From an uncultured Collinsella sp. (lineage in GTDB: Bacteria; Actinomycetota; Coriobacteriia; Coriobacteriales; Coriobacteriaceae), in assembly GCA_900556415.1 (NCBI GenBank), contig USOU01000005.1:44130-108129 (forward strand): 64,000 nt of DNA. The letters run 5' to 3'. A program made the position numbers and the translations under genes. The notes under the pieces are model-generated. The model was given only the letters and a program-made list of their open reading frames with translations, was not told where the DNA came from and made no database searches. Below, piece by piece: positions 1 to 8,756 of the stretch (its first letter is position 1; each line of letters begins with the position of its first letter).

Positions 1-225
1 CTTGGTGGCCTCGCCAGCCTCCTTCTTGTCGAGCATCTCCTTAATACGGCCGCTGTGGATGTTGGTGGCGACAAAATCCAGGTAGGACGTGGACTTGGGG
101 CGATTGTTCTGCGTCAAGAACATATCGCCGTACATCTGGCCCACGGCGCCCAGCAGCATGTCGTGGTCGGCAAGATTCATGCCGAGGCTCTCCCACATCG
201 GATGGAAATCAAATTCTTCAGCCAT
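1..225 (-). CDS. 2-hydroxyacyl-CoA dehydratase-like protein, N-terminal fragment
   Basis: The gene runs off the left edge, and only the first 75 codons are visible. The ATG is preceded by a good AGAGGGG ribosome site. The visible protein begins MAEEFDFHPMWESLGMNLAD and continues with a D-H-D-x-L-L and a Q-N-N-R-P segment. This resembles the N-terminus of 2-hydroxyglutaryl-CoA dehydratase (HgdB/BcrC-type) subunits, which are oxygen-sensitive Fe-S enzymes of amino-acid fermentation. No cysteine ligands fall in the visible part, so the assignment is recognition only. It lies downstream of modC on the same strand but has its own 430-bp upstream region. Confidence 0.5.
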   Translation of the reverse strand, partial: MAEEFDFHPMWESLGMNLADHDMLLGAVGQMYGDMFLTQNNRPKSTSYLDFVATNIHSGRIKEMLDKKEAGEATK

Positions 226-473
226 GACGGTTCCCCTCTCGAACCAAAAATGAATAGCTACGGTATTGCTGCACGGTGGGTGGCGAAAACCCATCCGCGC
301 CTAAACCCGGAATTTTGGGGAACCTGCTTTGCAGCTGATTATTTAGTTGTGCGTCGTCTCTCCCGGAGCCGTGAACATACCTGCTCATATGCGACTCCGA
401 GCCATATACAGGGCGCGCGCGGCAACGCGGCGAATGTATGTCGTCTGCGGCATGTGCGCACCCTCCTTAACCA

Positions 474-521
474 GTTGAGGTCAACTATATCAACGGTCAT
501 CGCCCCTGCGAACACCGTTGA
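474..521. promoter_or_regulatory. Cluster of GTTGA/TCAAC inverted half-sites
   Basis: GTTGA-GG-TCAAC (474-485) is followed by TCAACGGT (490-497) and its exact reverse complement ACCGTTGA (514-521). Palindromic half-sites this dense suggest an operator for a dimeric regulator. It sits about 250 bp upstream of the dehydratase-like start. The regulator is unknown and chance is not excluded. Confidence 0.3.
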
Positions 522-608
522 CATTCGTACGACAGCGTCGTGTGCCGTCGTTCAATAAATAGTTATCTTGATTGATAAGAGTTTGTCATACCTCATTCGG
601 CGAACGGC

Positions 609-644
609 AAAGACAAAGCCGCCGAGGCCTATATCCCCGACGGC
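609..644 (-). terminator. Terminator of the mod operon
   Basis: On the minus strand, GCCGTCGGGG pairs with CCTCGGCGGC across a 7-nt loop and is followed by TTTGTCTTTG. It lies just past the modC stop. Confidence 0.6.
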
Positions 645-655
645 ATTACCCGGCG

Positions 656-1726
656 CTATCGACAAACCAAATGAATCCTGCTGGCATCGAAGTGCATGCG
701 CAGCGTCTCACCCGCTTGCGGCAACTCGTCGACAGGCATGCCCACTTTGTTGACCTTCCACTGCAGGCGCGTCGGCGCATCGGCACGCGGCACGTCCAAC
801 AGCACCAGGCGCTCAAAACGCGAATCGCTCACTCGGGCCACATGCAGGTCGTAGCTGTTACGACCCCGCTCAGCACGGTTGTCCACATGGAAGTAGCTTG
901 CGCGAATGCCCAGGTACGCCACATTATCGGGAACCTCGCGACCCACATTAAAGGTCATGCCCCAGTCGAGGGCCTCAACTTCTTCGTCGCCAATCTTGCG
1001 CGCCCGGCTTGTGTTCTTGCAGCCCGTCAGGCGCAGCGCCGCCAGCGTATGCGGACAGCGGACCACGTCCTCGACGGAGCCGATCTCCTCAACATGCCCG
1101 TCGTGCATCACGCAGATGCGCTGGCACAGGCGGCACGCTTCGTCGATGTCGTGGCTCACGTAGAGCACGGTACGGTTACACACATCGAACAGGTCGAGCA
1201 TGTTCTGCTCGAGGGCGCTCTTAAGATAGGAATCGAGCGCGCTCATGGGCTCGTCGAACATAAAAATGCCCGGATGTGCCGCCACCATGCGGGCAAGCGC
1301 CACGCGTTGTTGCTGGCCGCCCGAGAGCCGCGCGGGATAGCGGTCGGCGAAATCGGCCAGGCCAAAGATGCCCAGATAGCGCTCGGCGAGCTTTTTGCGC
1401 GCGGCGGCGTCGCCCACGTTCTTTACACCAGCGCATACGTTATCGGCCACCGTCATGTTGGGAAACAGCTGATAGCTTTGGAACAACAGGGCGCATTTTC
1501 GCTCCTGGGGCGACAGGTTGATGCCCGCCGCCGAGTCAAAAAAGGTCACGCCGTTGACGACGATCTTGCCCTCGTCGGGCGTCTCCACACCGGCGATGCA
1601 GCGCAGCGTACAGCTCTTGCCGCAGCCCGAGGCGCCCAGCAGGGCCACGCGCTCCTCGCCGGCCTCAAGCTGCATGTCGAGCATAAACCCGGGATAGCGC
1701 TTTTTGATATCCAGAACGAGCGACAT
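656..1726 (-). CDS. modC: Molybdate ABC transporter ATP-binding protein ModC
   Basis: This is the 356-residue ATPase that powers molybdate import through ModB. Walker A (GASGCGKS, residues 31-38), the Q-loop near Q83, the LSGGQQQR signature (134-141) and Walker B with catalytic Glu (IFMFDEP, 154-160) are all visible. The C-terminal third, from about residue 230, is probably the regulatory MOP-like extension typical of ModC, though its sequence is not strongly diagnostic. It is the last gene of modA-modB-modC, with 3 bp between the modB stop and this start. The substrate assignment rests on ModA/ModB and the adjacent moeA-mogA genes. Confidence 0.88.
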   Translation of the reverse strand: MSLVLDIKKRYPGFMLDMQLEAGEERVALLGASGCGKSCTLRCIAGVETPDEGKIVVNGVTFFDSAAGINLSPQERKCALLFQSYQLFPNMTVADNVCAGVKNVGDAAARKKLAERYLGIFGLADFADRYPARLSGGQQQRVALARMVAAHPGIFMFDEPMSALDSYLKSALEQNMLDLFDVCNRTVLYVSHDIDEACRLCQRICVMHDGHVEEIGSVEDVVRCPHTLAALRLTGCKNTSRARKIGDEEVEALDWGMTFNVGREVPDNVAYLGIRASYFHVDNRAERGRNSYDLHVARVSDSRFERLVLLDVPRADAPTRLQWKVNKVGMPVDELPQAGETLRMHFDASRIHLVCR

Positions 1727-1729
1727 GGC

Positions 1730-3172
1730 CTATCGACCTCCCTGCAAAGCGGCATCATCGCGCATGAGCTCGGCCAGCGCCTCGCGATCGATACGCAAGG
1801 CATCGCCGCCCGCCGGGTCGAGCGAATCGCCCTGTCCGGTGAGATCTTTGGCCTGTTTGCGCTCAACACGGGAGAGACCGCGCTCGCGATACTTTTGCGA
1901 ATGCGCCGTGTACATGTTGATGAATAGGATGACCAGGAAGCTGAACGCTATTACGACCACGACCCAAAAGATGGCCACCGACGTATTGCCGCCCATCCAC
2001 TCAAAGTAGATGGAGATGGGAATGGTCTGCGTAATACCGGCGTAGTTGCCCGCAAAGAACAGGGTGCAGCCAAACTCGCCCATCGCGCGGGCAAAGGCGA
2101 GCACCGTGCCGGCGGCAATCGAGGGCCAGCCAAGCGGCATCATAAGCTTGGTAAAGATGCGACGCTCGGACCATCCCAGGGTTCGCGCGGCGTCGAGCAT
2201 CTGCGTGTCAAGGCTCTCAAAGGCACCGAGCGCCGTACGGTAGACCAGGGGAAACGACACCACCACGGCAGATATCACCGCTGCCGGCCACGTAAAGACG
2301 ATCGAGACGCCGTGCGCAATGAGCCACTGGCCCACCCCGGTCGATCGACCAAACAGCATGAGGAGCAGAAAGCCGCAGACCGTGGGCGGCAACACCATAG
2401 GGATGGTAAAGACCGAATCGAGCAGGCCCTTGATGCGACTCGAGGTACCCATGGTCTTCCACGCGGCGAACAGGCCCAGTGCAAAGGAGATCAGCAGGGC
2501 AAGGCCGCTCGTTTTTATGGACACCCAAAACGGGCGATAGTCGATACCGCCCAAAAAGGAAGTCAGAGAGGTCAAGGGCCCCTGCTCACCCCGCAACACG
2601 GCAGACGATGCCTCTACCATTTGAGCGCTATCAAGCCAACGCGCGCCGCCCTTGGCATCACCCGAGGCTGATGCGATCACCACATAGCGGTCCCCATCCG
2701 CACCGCGCTCGTCAAAGCCATAGGTATACCCGCCGGCATCAAACGTTGTTTCCGCCGTGACATACCAAGGAAGATTCACGTCCCCTAGCTGCGCACCTCC
2801 CATGCAGTTTGCGCTGTCGAGCTTACAGACAAGGGCCTTGAGACCCGATACGCACTCGTTATCCTGCGGATCCAATCCATACTTCTCGACCGCCTTAGGC
2901 GATATCCACACCACAACGCGATCGGCAGCAGGCGCCACTACAAGGTCCACGTCCTCGTCAACGGGAAACCGGTAGCCCTCAGGCTGGCCCTCCATGGCAC
3001 GAGCGGTCCCCTTGGCCAACCGCTCAAAACCCTTGATCCCATAGGAAAGCCCATGAGCGGTCGCAGCAACCTGGGCCCCGTCCTCAGCGTCCCCAGCAAA
3101 CGCAAATCCCGGCACCCAGCAAAGCGCGAAGGTCAAAGCACAGGCGACTAGTATGCGGAATCTATTTAGCAC
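1730..3172 (-). CDS. modB: Molybdate permease ModB with an extra extracytoplasmic domain
   Basis: The chosen GTG start gives 480 residues. It is preceded by TTGGAG and opens with a clear signal peptide (basic N-terminus, hydrophobic core, cleavage near A26). Residues 27 to about 212 form an unrecognised soluble domain with Cys107, Cys116 and Cys123. Residues about 213-425 are the permease: several membrane segments and an EAA-type coupling loop (DAARTLGWSERRIFTKLMMP, about 327-346). A charged tail of about 55 residues follows. Ordinary ModB is only about 220-230 residues. A longer start (GTG at 3241, overlapping the modA stop) would bury the signal peptide and is less likely. Confidence 0.82.
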   Translation of the reverse strand: MLNRFRILVACALTFALCWVPGFAFAGDAEDGAQVAATAHGLSYGIKGFERLAKGTARAMEGQPEGYRFPVDEDVDLVVAPAADRVVVWISPKAVEKYGLDPQDNECVSGLKALVCKLDSANCMGGAQLGDVNLPWYVTAETTFDAGGYTYGFDERGADGDRYVVIASASGDAKGGARWLDSAQMVEASSAVLRGEQGPLTSLTSFLGGIDYRPFWVSIKTSGLALLISFALGLFAAWKTMGTSSRIKGLLDSVFTIPMVLPPTVCGFLLLMLFGRSTGVGQWLIAHGVSIVFTWPAAVISAVVVSFPLVYRTALGAFESLDTQMLDAARTLGWSERRIFTKLMMPLGWPSIAAGTVLAFARAMGEFGCTLFFAGNYAGITQTIPISIYFEWMGGNTSVAIFWVVVVIAFSFLVILFINMYTAHSQKYRERGLSRVERKQAKDLTGQGDSLDPAGGDALRIDREALAELMRDDAALQGGR

Positions 3173-3240
3173 GAAAAGCTCCAAGCGAATACAAGGACGG
3201 AGTGAAACACAAAACGATGGAATTATCGCGCCAAGCCGCA

Positions 3241-4113
3241 CTACGCGGAAAGCTCAAAGCCGTACTTAGCCCAAATCTTCTGAGCCTTCTTGTTGGTCAG
3301 GCAAAAGTCGATGAACGCCTTGGCCTCGTCGGCATGTTCGGAGCTATCGGCCACGGCGCCCGGGTACACGATGGGTTTGTGCGAGTCCTCGGGACACACA
3401 AACGCCTCCTCGATGCCGTCGTAACGGAAGATGTCAGAGCTGTAGACGAAACCGGCCACGCAGTCGCCCGTGGACACATAAGCGGCGGCGGTACCAACTT
3501 TGTCGGCCAGTGCGACCTTGTCGGCGATCTCGGGAGCATACTCGCCGTCGTCGCCCTCGGTGCCGGTGTAGAGGCCCACGGAGGCCAGGGCCTGGTTGGC
3601 GTACTTGCCGGCGGGGACGGTCTTGGCGTCGCCAATGGCGATCTTGCCGTCCAGGTTCGCGACGTCGGCGATGGCCTCGACCTTGGTGTCGGAGCCCTCG
3701 GCGCGAATGATCACAAGGTCGTTGACGAACATGTCCTCACGCGTGTCGGCGTCGACGAGCTCGGCGGCCTCCGCGTCGTCCATGGTGCCCTTGGAAGCCG
3801 TGATGAGCACGTCGACGGCGGCACCGGCGCGCATCTGCTCGACAAGGTCGCCAGACGCCTTAAACTGCGTGTCGGCAAACGTGGTGCCGGTCTGCTCGGT
3901 GTAAAGCTCCTGAACCTCGGGCAGAGCCTTCTCGAGCGAGTTGGCGGCAAAGACCTGCAGCTCGACAGCTTTCTTGGAAGATGCCTTAGCAGAACCGGCA
4001 TCGGAACCAGCCGGCTCGGACGTCTTGCTGCCCGAGCAGCCGGCAAGACCAAGGCCGGCAGCGGCGACAGCAGAAAGCGAGACGAATCCGCGGCGAGAAA
4101 CCATATCGAACAT
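3241..4113 (-). CDS. modA: Molybdate-binding lipoprotein ModA
   Basis: This 290-residue periplasmic-type binding protein captures molybdate or tungstate for ModB/ModC. The N-terminus has a twin-arginine motif (SRRGFVSL) followed by a lipobox LAGC with the lipidated Cys at residue 26, so it is probably a Tat-exported lipoprotein. A Ser/Ala/Lys-rich linker precedes the binding domain, which starts at ELQVFAANSLEKALPE, the typical ModA opening. The ATG at 4113 has AAAGGG at 6-nt spacing, whereas the upstream TTG at 4119 would overlap that ribosome site. First gene of the mod operon. Confidence 0.9.
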   Translation of the reverse strand: MFDMVSRRGFVSLSAVAAAGLGLAGCSGSKTSEPAGSDAGSAKASSKKAVELQVFAANSLEKALPEVQELYTEQTGTTFADTQFKASGDLVEQMRAGAAVDVLITASKGTMDDAEAAELVDADTREDMFVNDLVIIRAEGSDTKVEAIADVANLDGKIAIGDAKTVPAGKYANQALASVGLYTGTEGDDGEYAPEIADKVALADKVGTAAAYVSTGDCVAGFVYSSDIFRYDGIEEAFVCPEDSHKPIVYPGAVADSSEHADEAKAFIDFCLTNKKAQKIWAKYGFELSA

Positions 4114-4160
4114 GTTCAACCCTTTCGAACGTTTTACCCGGGTACCCCACCGCGGGCTTT

Positions 4161-4224
4161 AATCTGCAATCAGATTATACTTCCGCGCGAATAATGATAG
4201 TGAGAAATTATTCTCGCCAGAGAA
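4161..4224 (-). promoter_or_regulatory. modA promoter with overlapping palindromes
   Basis: A perfect TATAAT -10 (minus strand, 4179-4174) lies about 60 bp upstream of modA. It is overlapped by the palindrome AATCTG-CAAT-CAGATT (4161-4176). The -35 (CACTAT) is poor. Immediately upstream are three alternating half-sites, GAGAA/TTCTC/GAGAA, at 4202-4206, 4211-4215 and 4220-4224. The layout suggests both a repressor-type and an activator-type site. Confidence 0.45.
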
Positions 4225-4261
4225 TATAGTTTCGAGTTATCGTACACCTCGGCGTCGATTC

Positions 4262-4300
4262 GGCGGAAAACAAAAGCGGAGCGACCGATAAGGTCGCCCC
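4262..4300 (-). terminator. Terminator of moeA-mogA
   Basis: On the minus strand GCGACC-TTATC-GGTCGC is followed by a GC-rich base and GCTTTTGTTTT. It lies 17 bp past the mogA stop and separates moeA-mogA from modABC. Confidence 0.75.
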
Positions 4301-4316
4301 ACCGCAGGTAAACCGC

Positions 4317-4796
4317 TTAGTTGGTATGTCCGCCGCCCGCTGTCATCTGAGCCGCATGCTCCAGCTGGTCCGCTATGGCCTCCCAGCTTTCGCGGGCGGC
4401 CTTCGTAGAACCGGGAAAGTTTACGACAAGCGTATGACCTCGTTGCATGCAAATAGCGCGCGAGAGCATAGCGCGGCGCGTCTTGGTCATGGAGTAGGCA
4501 CGAATTGCCTCGGCAATACCCGGCACATCGCGGTCGCAGATGGCACGCGTCGCCTCGGGTGTCACGTCGCGCATCGAAAGACCCGTGCCGCCGCAGGTGA
4601 GCACGACATTGGCGTGGCACTCATCGGCGGCTTCCACAATGGCATCACCGATCTCGCTGGCGTCGTCGCGCACGACCACATGTGAGGCAACCGTCCAGCC
4701 CTGCGCCACGATGAGTTCCTCGAGCGCAGCACCCGCCTCGTCCTGGGCAAGATCGCGCGTATCCGAGCACGTCACGATCGAAATCTTCAACTCCAT
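4317..4796 (-). CDS. mogA: Molybdopterin adenylyltransferase (MogA/MoaB family)
   Basis: 159 residues. The family adenylylates molybdopterin before metal insertion by MoeA. The nucleotide-binding motif TCGGTGLSMRDVTPEAT (67-83) is the MogA/MoaB hallmark, and SDTR near the N-terminus is also typical. The chosen ATG is preceded by TAGGAGG. The longer upstream reading frame runs into moeA and was rejected. It follows moeA by 10 bp, so the two are co-transcribed. MogA and MoaB cannot be separated by eye, but pairing with MoeA favours the adenylyltransferase role. Confidence 0.87.
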   Translation of the reverse strand: MELKISIVTCSDTRDLAQDEAGAALEELIVAQGWTVASHVVVRDDASEIGDAIVEAADECHANVVLTCGGTGLSMRDVTPEATRAICDRDVPGIAEAIRAYSMTKTRRAMLSRAICMQRGHTLVVNFPGSTKAARESWEAIADQLEHAAQMTAGGGHTN

Positions 4797-4806
4797 AGCA
4801 TTCCTC

Positions 4807-6069
4807 CTATAGCACCGTGCCCTCAGGCAGGTCGACACGCACGACATCCACGACGTCGCCCGCCTCGAGCACGCACGGCCCTTCGTCAATACGCAGCAGG
4901 CAGTTGGCCCGCTGCATCGTGCCGAGCAGCGCCGAATTCTGCGTCTTGGCCTCGGTCACCAACAGCTCACCGGTCTCGGGGTCGCGCAAAACCGTGGCGC
5001 GATCGAAGAAGCGTCGGTCCTGGCGCTTCTTCACGCAGTGCGTCAATATCGCCTGCTGCACGGGACGCACACCCTCGGCAAAGCCGCGCATCTTGCGGAT
5101 CGCCGGACGGGCGAGCATCTCAAAGCCCACATACGCAGCAGCGGGATTGCCCGAAAGCCCGAGGTAGGGCTTACCCCCGAGCAAGCCAAACGTGATGGCC
5201 TTGCCCGGACGCATCGAGATGCGGTCAAACAGCACCTCGCCCTCGCGCCGGACGAGCGCCGTCACGAAATCGTAGTCGCCCGCCGAGGCGCCACCGCTCG
5301 TAATGACAAAATCGCACTCCTGCACGGCACGATGCACCAGCTCGGCAATCGCCTGCTCATCATCGGGCGCAATGCCGTAGAACGCAGGCTCGGCGCCGGC
5401 ATCGAGTGCCTCGGCCATCAGCGCCGAGGAGTTGGAATCGCGAATCTGACCGCGCGCCGGTACCTTACTCGGTGCGACCAGCTCCGTGCCCAGCGAGATA
5501 ATGCCCACGCGCGGGGCAGCGTGCACCTTCACGTTCGCGTATCCGGCGCTCGCCAGCAGACCCGCGCCCGCCGGAGCCACGACCTCGCCGGCGTGCATCA
5601 CAACATCGCCGGTATGGGCCTCCTCGGCAGCAGAGCGAACGTTCTCCCCCACCTTGGCCGGCGCCGAGAACCTCACACGTGAGCCCTCGTTGCCGTCGCC
5701 ATCGAGCACGTCGACGATCTCGTATTTCACCACGGCATCGGCACCTTCGGGTACCGGCGCGCCCGTCATGATGCGGACTGTCTCGCCCGCGCCGATTGCG
5801 CCCTCAAACACATGGCCCGCGGCCTCGTGTCCGATAACGTCGAGCGTCACCGACGCCTCGCCAGATGCCTGCGCCAAGTCCGCCGAGCGCACGGCATATC
5901 CGTCCATAGCGCTGTTGGCAAACGGCGAGATGTCGATATCGGCCACCGCGTCCTCGGCCAAGGGAAGACCGGCGGCCTGCCACACGGGAATCTCGACGAG
6001 ATCGGTCGGAGCAACGTGCGACAGGACAATCGACTGTGCGTCATCCAGCGGAATGAGTTTCTCTGCCAT
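4807..6069 (-). CDS. moeA: Molybdopterin molybdenumtransferase MoeA
   Basis: 420 residues, the usual MoeA size. It inserts molybdate into adenylylated molybdopterin. Recognisable features are the N-terminal DISPFANSAMDGYAVRS block, the TGAPVPEGADAVV segment, the central TSGGASAGDYD motif shared with MogA, and GLSGNPAA near the C-terminus. ATG at 6069 has AGAGG at 5-nt spacing, and the GTG two codons upstream overlaps this site. First gene of moeA-mogA. Confidence 0.93.
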   Translation of the reverse strand: MAEKLIPLDDAQSIVLSHVAPTDLVEIPVWQAAGLPLAEDAVADIDISPFANSAMDGYAVRSADLAQASGEASVTLDVIGHEAAGHVFEGAIGAGETVRIMTGAPVPEGADAVVKYEIVDVLDGDGNEGSRVRFSAPAKVGENVRSAAEEAHTGDVVMHAGEVVAPAGAGLLASAGYANVKVHAAPRVGIISLGTELVAPSKVPARGQIRDSNSSALMAEALDAGAEPAFYGIAPDDEQAIAELVHRAVQECDFVITSGGASAGDYDFVTALVRREGEVLFDRISMRPGKAITFGLLGGKPYLGLSGNPAAAYVGFEMLARPAIRKMRGFAEGVRPVQQAILTHCVKKRQDRRFFDRATVLRDPETGELLVTEAKTQNSALLGTMQRANCLLRIDEGPCVLEAGDVVDVVRVDLPEGTVL

Positions 6070-6243
6070 ATGCACCTCTTAATGCCACGGCGCACAACAG
6101 GGGCGCCGATTCTTTATGCTTGCCTCAGTATAATCCCCGACGCCCGACCGCGACTCGACCTGCACCCGCAAATACACCTGTCGGTTGCAGGCAGCGAAAC
6201 AGAATGGAAACCAACCCACCGGCCCGTCGCGTTTACTGCGTTT

Positions 6244-6249
6244 TATAAT
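6244..6249 (+). promoter_or_regulatory. -10 element upstream of the CLC gene
   Basis: A consensus TATAAT lies 30 bp upstream of the CLC start. No good -35 hexamer is visible at 16-18 bp, so the promoter may need an activator. No fluoride riboswitch signature was found between 6100 and 6278. Confidence 0.35.
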
Positions 6250-6278
6250 GCTTGCGTTGCAACCTAAAAGAGGAACGT

Positions 6279-7700
6279 ATGGCTCATAACGACAAACCCG
6301 AAAGCGCAAACGAGGCGCAGGATCATTCCCAACCGTTCGACGCCGGCGGCTTTTTCTCCCTTAACGACGTCATCATGGCAGGCAGGCATCAGCTCACCCG
6401 CTCCGAGCATCTCTTGGCTGTCGACACGCGCCGCAACGTCCGCAACCTATTCGCGAGCGCCAAGTTGCTCATACTCGTCGTCATCGTCTCACTCGCCATG
6501 GGCGTTGCCGCTTGGGCGTTTTTGGCCTCGCTGAATATCGCGACCGATTATCGTGAGCACCATGCGTGGATTTACGCGCTGCTTCCCGTTGTGGGCGTTG
6601 CCACCGCATGGGTGTACAAAAACCACGGTCTTGCCGCCAAACGCGGCAACAACCTGGTCATCGACTCCGCTCTGGGCACACGCCTCATCCATATGCGCAT
6701 GGCCGTCCTCACGTTTGTGTGCTCCACGCTCACGCACCTAACGGGCGGATCGGCCGGTCGCGAGGGAGCTGCGGTGCAGATCGGCGGCACCATCGCCAGC
6801 AACATCTCGAGCCTCGCCCACCTCGAAAAGCATGACCACCACGACCTCATGCTCGCCGGCATCTCGTCGGCCTTTGGCGCCGTATTCGGCTCGCCCCTTG
6901 CCGGGGCTTTCTTTGGCATGGAGATGTGCTTTATCGGCAAGATCGACTACACCGCGGGCATCTACTGCCTGGTCGCCTCGTTTACCGGCTACTTTACATC
7001 ACTCGCCCTGGGTACCGAATACGAAGCGAATGCCATCGCCAGCGTTCCCAATATGGCACCACGGACGGTTGTCATCGTAGTCATCAGTGCCATCATCTTC
7101 GGTCTGACGGCACGCCTCTTTGCCTGGTCGGTTCGAACCGTCAAGAGCCTGTACGGTCGCTTTATCACCAATTACCTCGTTCGCGCACTTATAGGCGCAC
7201 TCGTGGTTTTGGCCGCGTATGCCCTCCTCGACGCCTGGGACTACGCCGGCCTTTCCACGTGGCTTTCCGGCGCCGGATTTGCCGGCAACACCACCCTGGC
7301 GGACGCAGCCATCAAGTTGGTCGTCACAGCGCTTACCCTGGGCGCAGGCTTCCAAGGCGGCGAGGTCACGCCCCTGTTTGGCATCGGTGCGGCACTCGGT
7401 GGCTGGATCGGATGCCTTACCGGGCTCGACCCCAGTTTTCTGGCGGCTCTTGGCATGCTCGGCGTGTTCTGCGCCGGCCTCAACGTGCCCATCACCACCT
7501 GCATGATGGCCATCGACCTGTTCCACGGCACGGCCGCCGGGTTCTTTGTCATCGTGGCCTTTATCAGCTACCTAACCGGCGGACACCGCGGCGTGTACCC
7601 CGCCCAGCGCATCATATCACCCAAGCGCCGTTCGCTTATTGTGGATGAGGGCGGTACGGTAGCGGATGCTATCGAGCGCCACAACGACCTGATAGAGTAG
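6279..7700 (+). CDS. CLC-family anion channel or antiporter (possibly fluoride type)
   Basis: 473 residues with about ten membrane segments. CLC hallmarks are GREGAAVQIGG (160-170), GSPLAGAFFGMEM (about 204-216) and FQGGEVTPLFGIGAALGG. The canonical selectivity motif GSGIP is replaced by GNNLV (123-127), and GREGP has Ala in place of Pro. As I recall, both are features of the CLC-F (EriC-F) clade of fluoride/proton antiporters. The start has AGAGGA at 4-nt spacing; an upstream in-frame TTG lacks one. Divergent from moeA. Chloride transport remains possible. Confidence 0.8.
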   Translation: MAHNDKPESANEAQDHSQPFDAGGFFSLNDVIMAGRHQLTRSEHLLAVDTRRNVRNLFASAKLLILVVIVSLAMGVAAWAFLASLNIATDYREHHAWIYALLPVVGVATAWVYKNHGLAAKRGNNLVIDSALGTRLIHMRMAVLTFVCSTLTHLTGGSAGREGAAVQIGGTIASNISSLAHLEKHDHHDLMLAGISSAFGAVFGSPLAGAFFGMEMCFIGKIDYTAGIYCLVASFTGYFTSLALGTEYEANAIASVPNMAPRTVVIVVISAIIFGLTARLFAWSVRTVKSLYGRFITNYLVRALIGALVVLAAYALLDAWDYAGLSTWLSGAGFAGNTTLADAAIKLVVTALTLGAGFQGGEVTPLFGIGAALGGWIGCLTGLDPSFLAALGMLGVFCAGLNVPITTCMMAIDLFHGTAAGFFVIVAFISYLTGGHRGVYPAQRIISPKRRSLIVDEGGTVADAIERHNDLIE

Positions 7701-7786
7701 ATGTAATAATCGCTGTGCAGCCACAATCGGGGGCAATTCGACCTGAGCGCGACCGCACTGCCATGTCACACGCCGGGAGTCGCCCC

Positions 7787-8749
7787 ATGCACACAACTGA
7801 TTTTGGTCGCACGCTCATCATCGCCAACCCAGCCGCCAAGTCGGGTGCGGCGCGCGAAGTTGCCGAGCGCCTGCAACGCTTTTTGGACATGACCGCACGC
7901 GCATCCCAGTTTGACCTGGTGCTAACCGAGCGCATGGGACACGCCAAGGAGCTGGCTGCCCAGGCAACGGGCTATCGCACCGTTATCGCACTCGGCGGCG
8001 ACGGCGTGATCCACGAGGTCGTCAACGGGCTTATGACGCAAAAGGAGGACGCCCGCCCCGCTCTTGCCGTCCTGCCCGTGGGCTCCGGCAACGATTTCGC
8101 CCAGACGCTCGGCATCGACGATTTCTCCGGCAAGGATTTTGGCACGCTGCTCACCTGCGAGCTGCAGCGTCAGGACATCGGGCGAATTCGATCGTGGAGC
8201 CCCGCGAGCGGCAGCGGCGAGGCTGCCGTTGAGTACTACGACCAGACGCTTTCTATCGGCATCGATGCCGCCATCGGCCTGGGCACCACCGAGCTGCGCA
8301 AAAAGACGGGTCTCACCGGCGCGCCGCTCTACACTCTTTCGGGACTAGAGCAGTTTGGCCTACGCTATCGCAACTACCCCATGACAGTCAGCTTTGACGG
8401 AGCGCCCGCCGAGCGCGTGAGGGCGATCATCATGGCGATTCAGCTGGGTCCTACCTATGGCTCGGGCTATCGCATCTGCCCCGATGCCGACCCCTGCGAC
8501 GGCATGCTCGACGTCTGCTACGCCTGCGGCCCCATTCCGCGCGCGATCGCGCTTCCCATGTTCCTTTCGGCCAAAGATGGCCACCACACCAAGCTGCCAC
8601 CGGTTCGCATGCGCCGCTGTCGCCATGCCGAGCTTACCTTTGAGGAGCCCGGCTACCCCATCCAGGCCGACGGCGAGCCCATCGTCGCCTCGCGCCTCGA
8701 GGTCGACGTCCTCGGCGGAGCCCTTCACGTCTGGCACCCCACCCGCTAA
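7787..8749 (+). CDS. Diacylglycerol/lipid kinase family protein
   Basis: 320 residues of the YegS/BmrU/DgkB fold, which phosphorylates lipids such as diacylglycerol at the membrane face. The nucleotide-binding GGDGVIHEVVNG motif, the P-V-G-S-G-N-D-F-A motif and the later IQADGEP segment are typical. The start codon follows GGGAG at 8 nt; two earlier in-frame starts have no ribosome site. The lipid specificity cannot be read from the sequence. The gene ends against the convergent release-factor-like gene, with a long palindrome between them. Confidence 0.82.
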   Translation: MHTTDFGRTLIIANPAAKSGAAREVAERLQRFLDMTARASQFDLVLTERMGHAKELAAQATGYRTVIALGGDGVIHEVVNGLMTQKEDARPALAVLPVGSGNDFAQTLGIDDFSGKDFGTLLTCELQRQDIGRIRSWSPASGSGEAAVEYYDQTLSIGIDAAIGLGTTELRKKTGLTGAPLYTLSGLEQFGLRYRNYPMTVSFDGAPAERVRAIIMAIQLGPTYGSGYRICPDADPCDGMLDVCYACGPIPRAIALPMFLSAKDGHHTKLPPVRMRRCRHAELTFEEPGYPIQADGEPIVASRLEVDVLGGALHVWHPTR

Positions 8750-8756
8750 CCCCACC

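Larger units (their letters stand above)
226..655. other. Intergenic region upstream of the dehydratase-like gene
   Basis: About 430 bp without a convincing gene. It holds the modC terminator at its right end and a cluster of GTTGA/TCAAC half-sites at 474-521, described separately. Short reading frames here (for example 339-524 on the minus strand) lack ribosome sites and look non-coding. Confidence 0.6.

Noticed and set aside
339..524. 61-codon minus-strand frame in the first intergenic region
   Set aside because: No ribosome site, Arg/Cys-rich composition typical of a random high-GC frame.
572..1927. 451-codon plus-strand frame
   Set aside because: Antisense to modC/modB, which have clear ABC transporter motifs.
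6100..6278. Fluoride riboswitch upstream of the CLC gene
   Set aside because: The conserved crcB-motif strings are absent.
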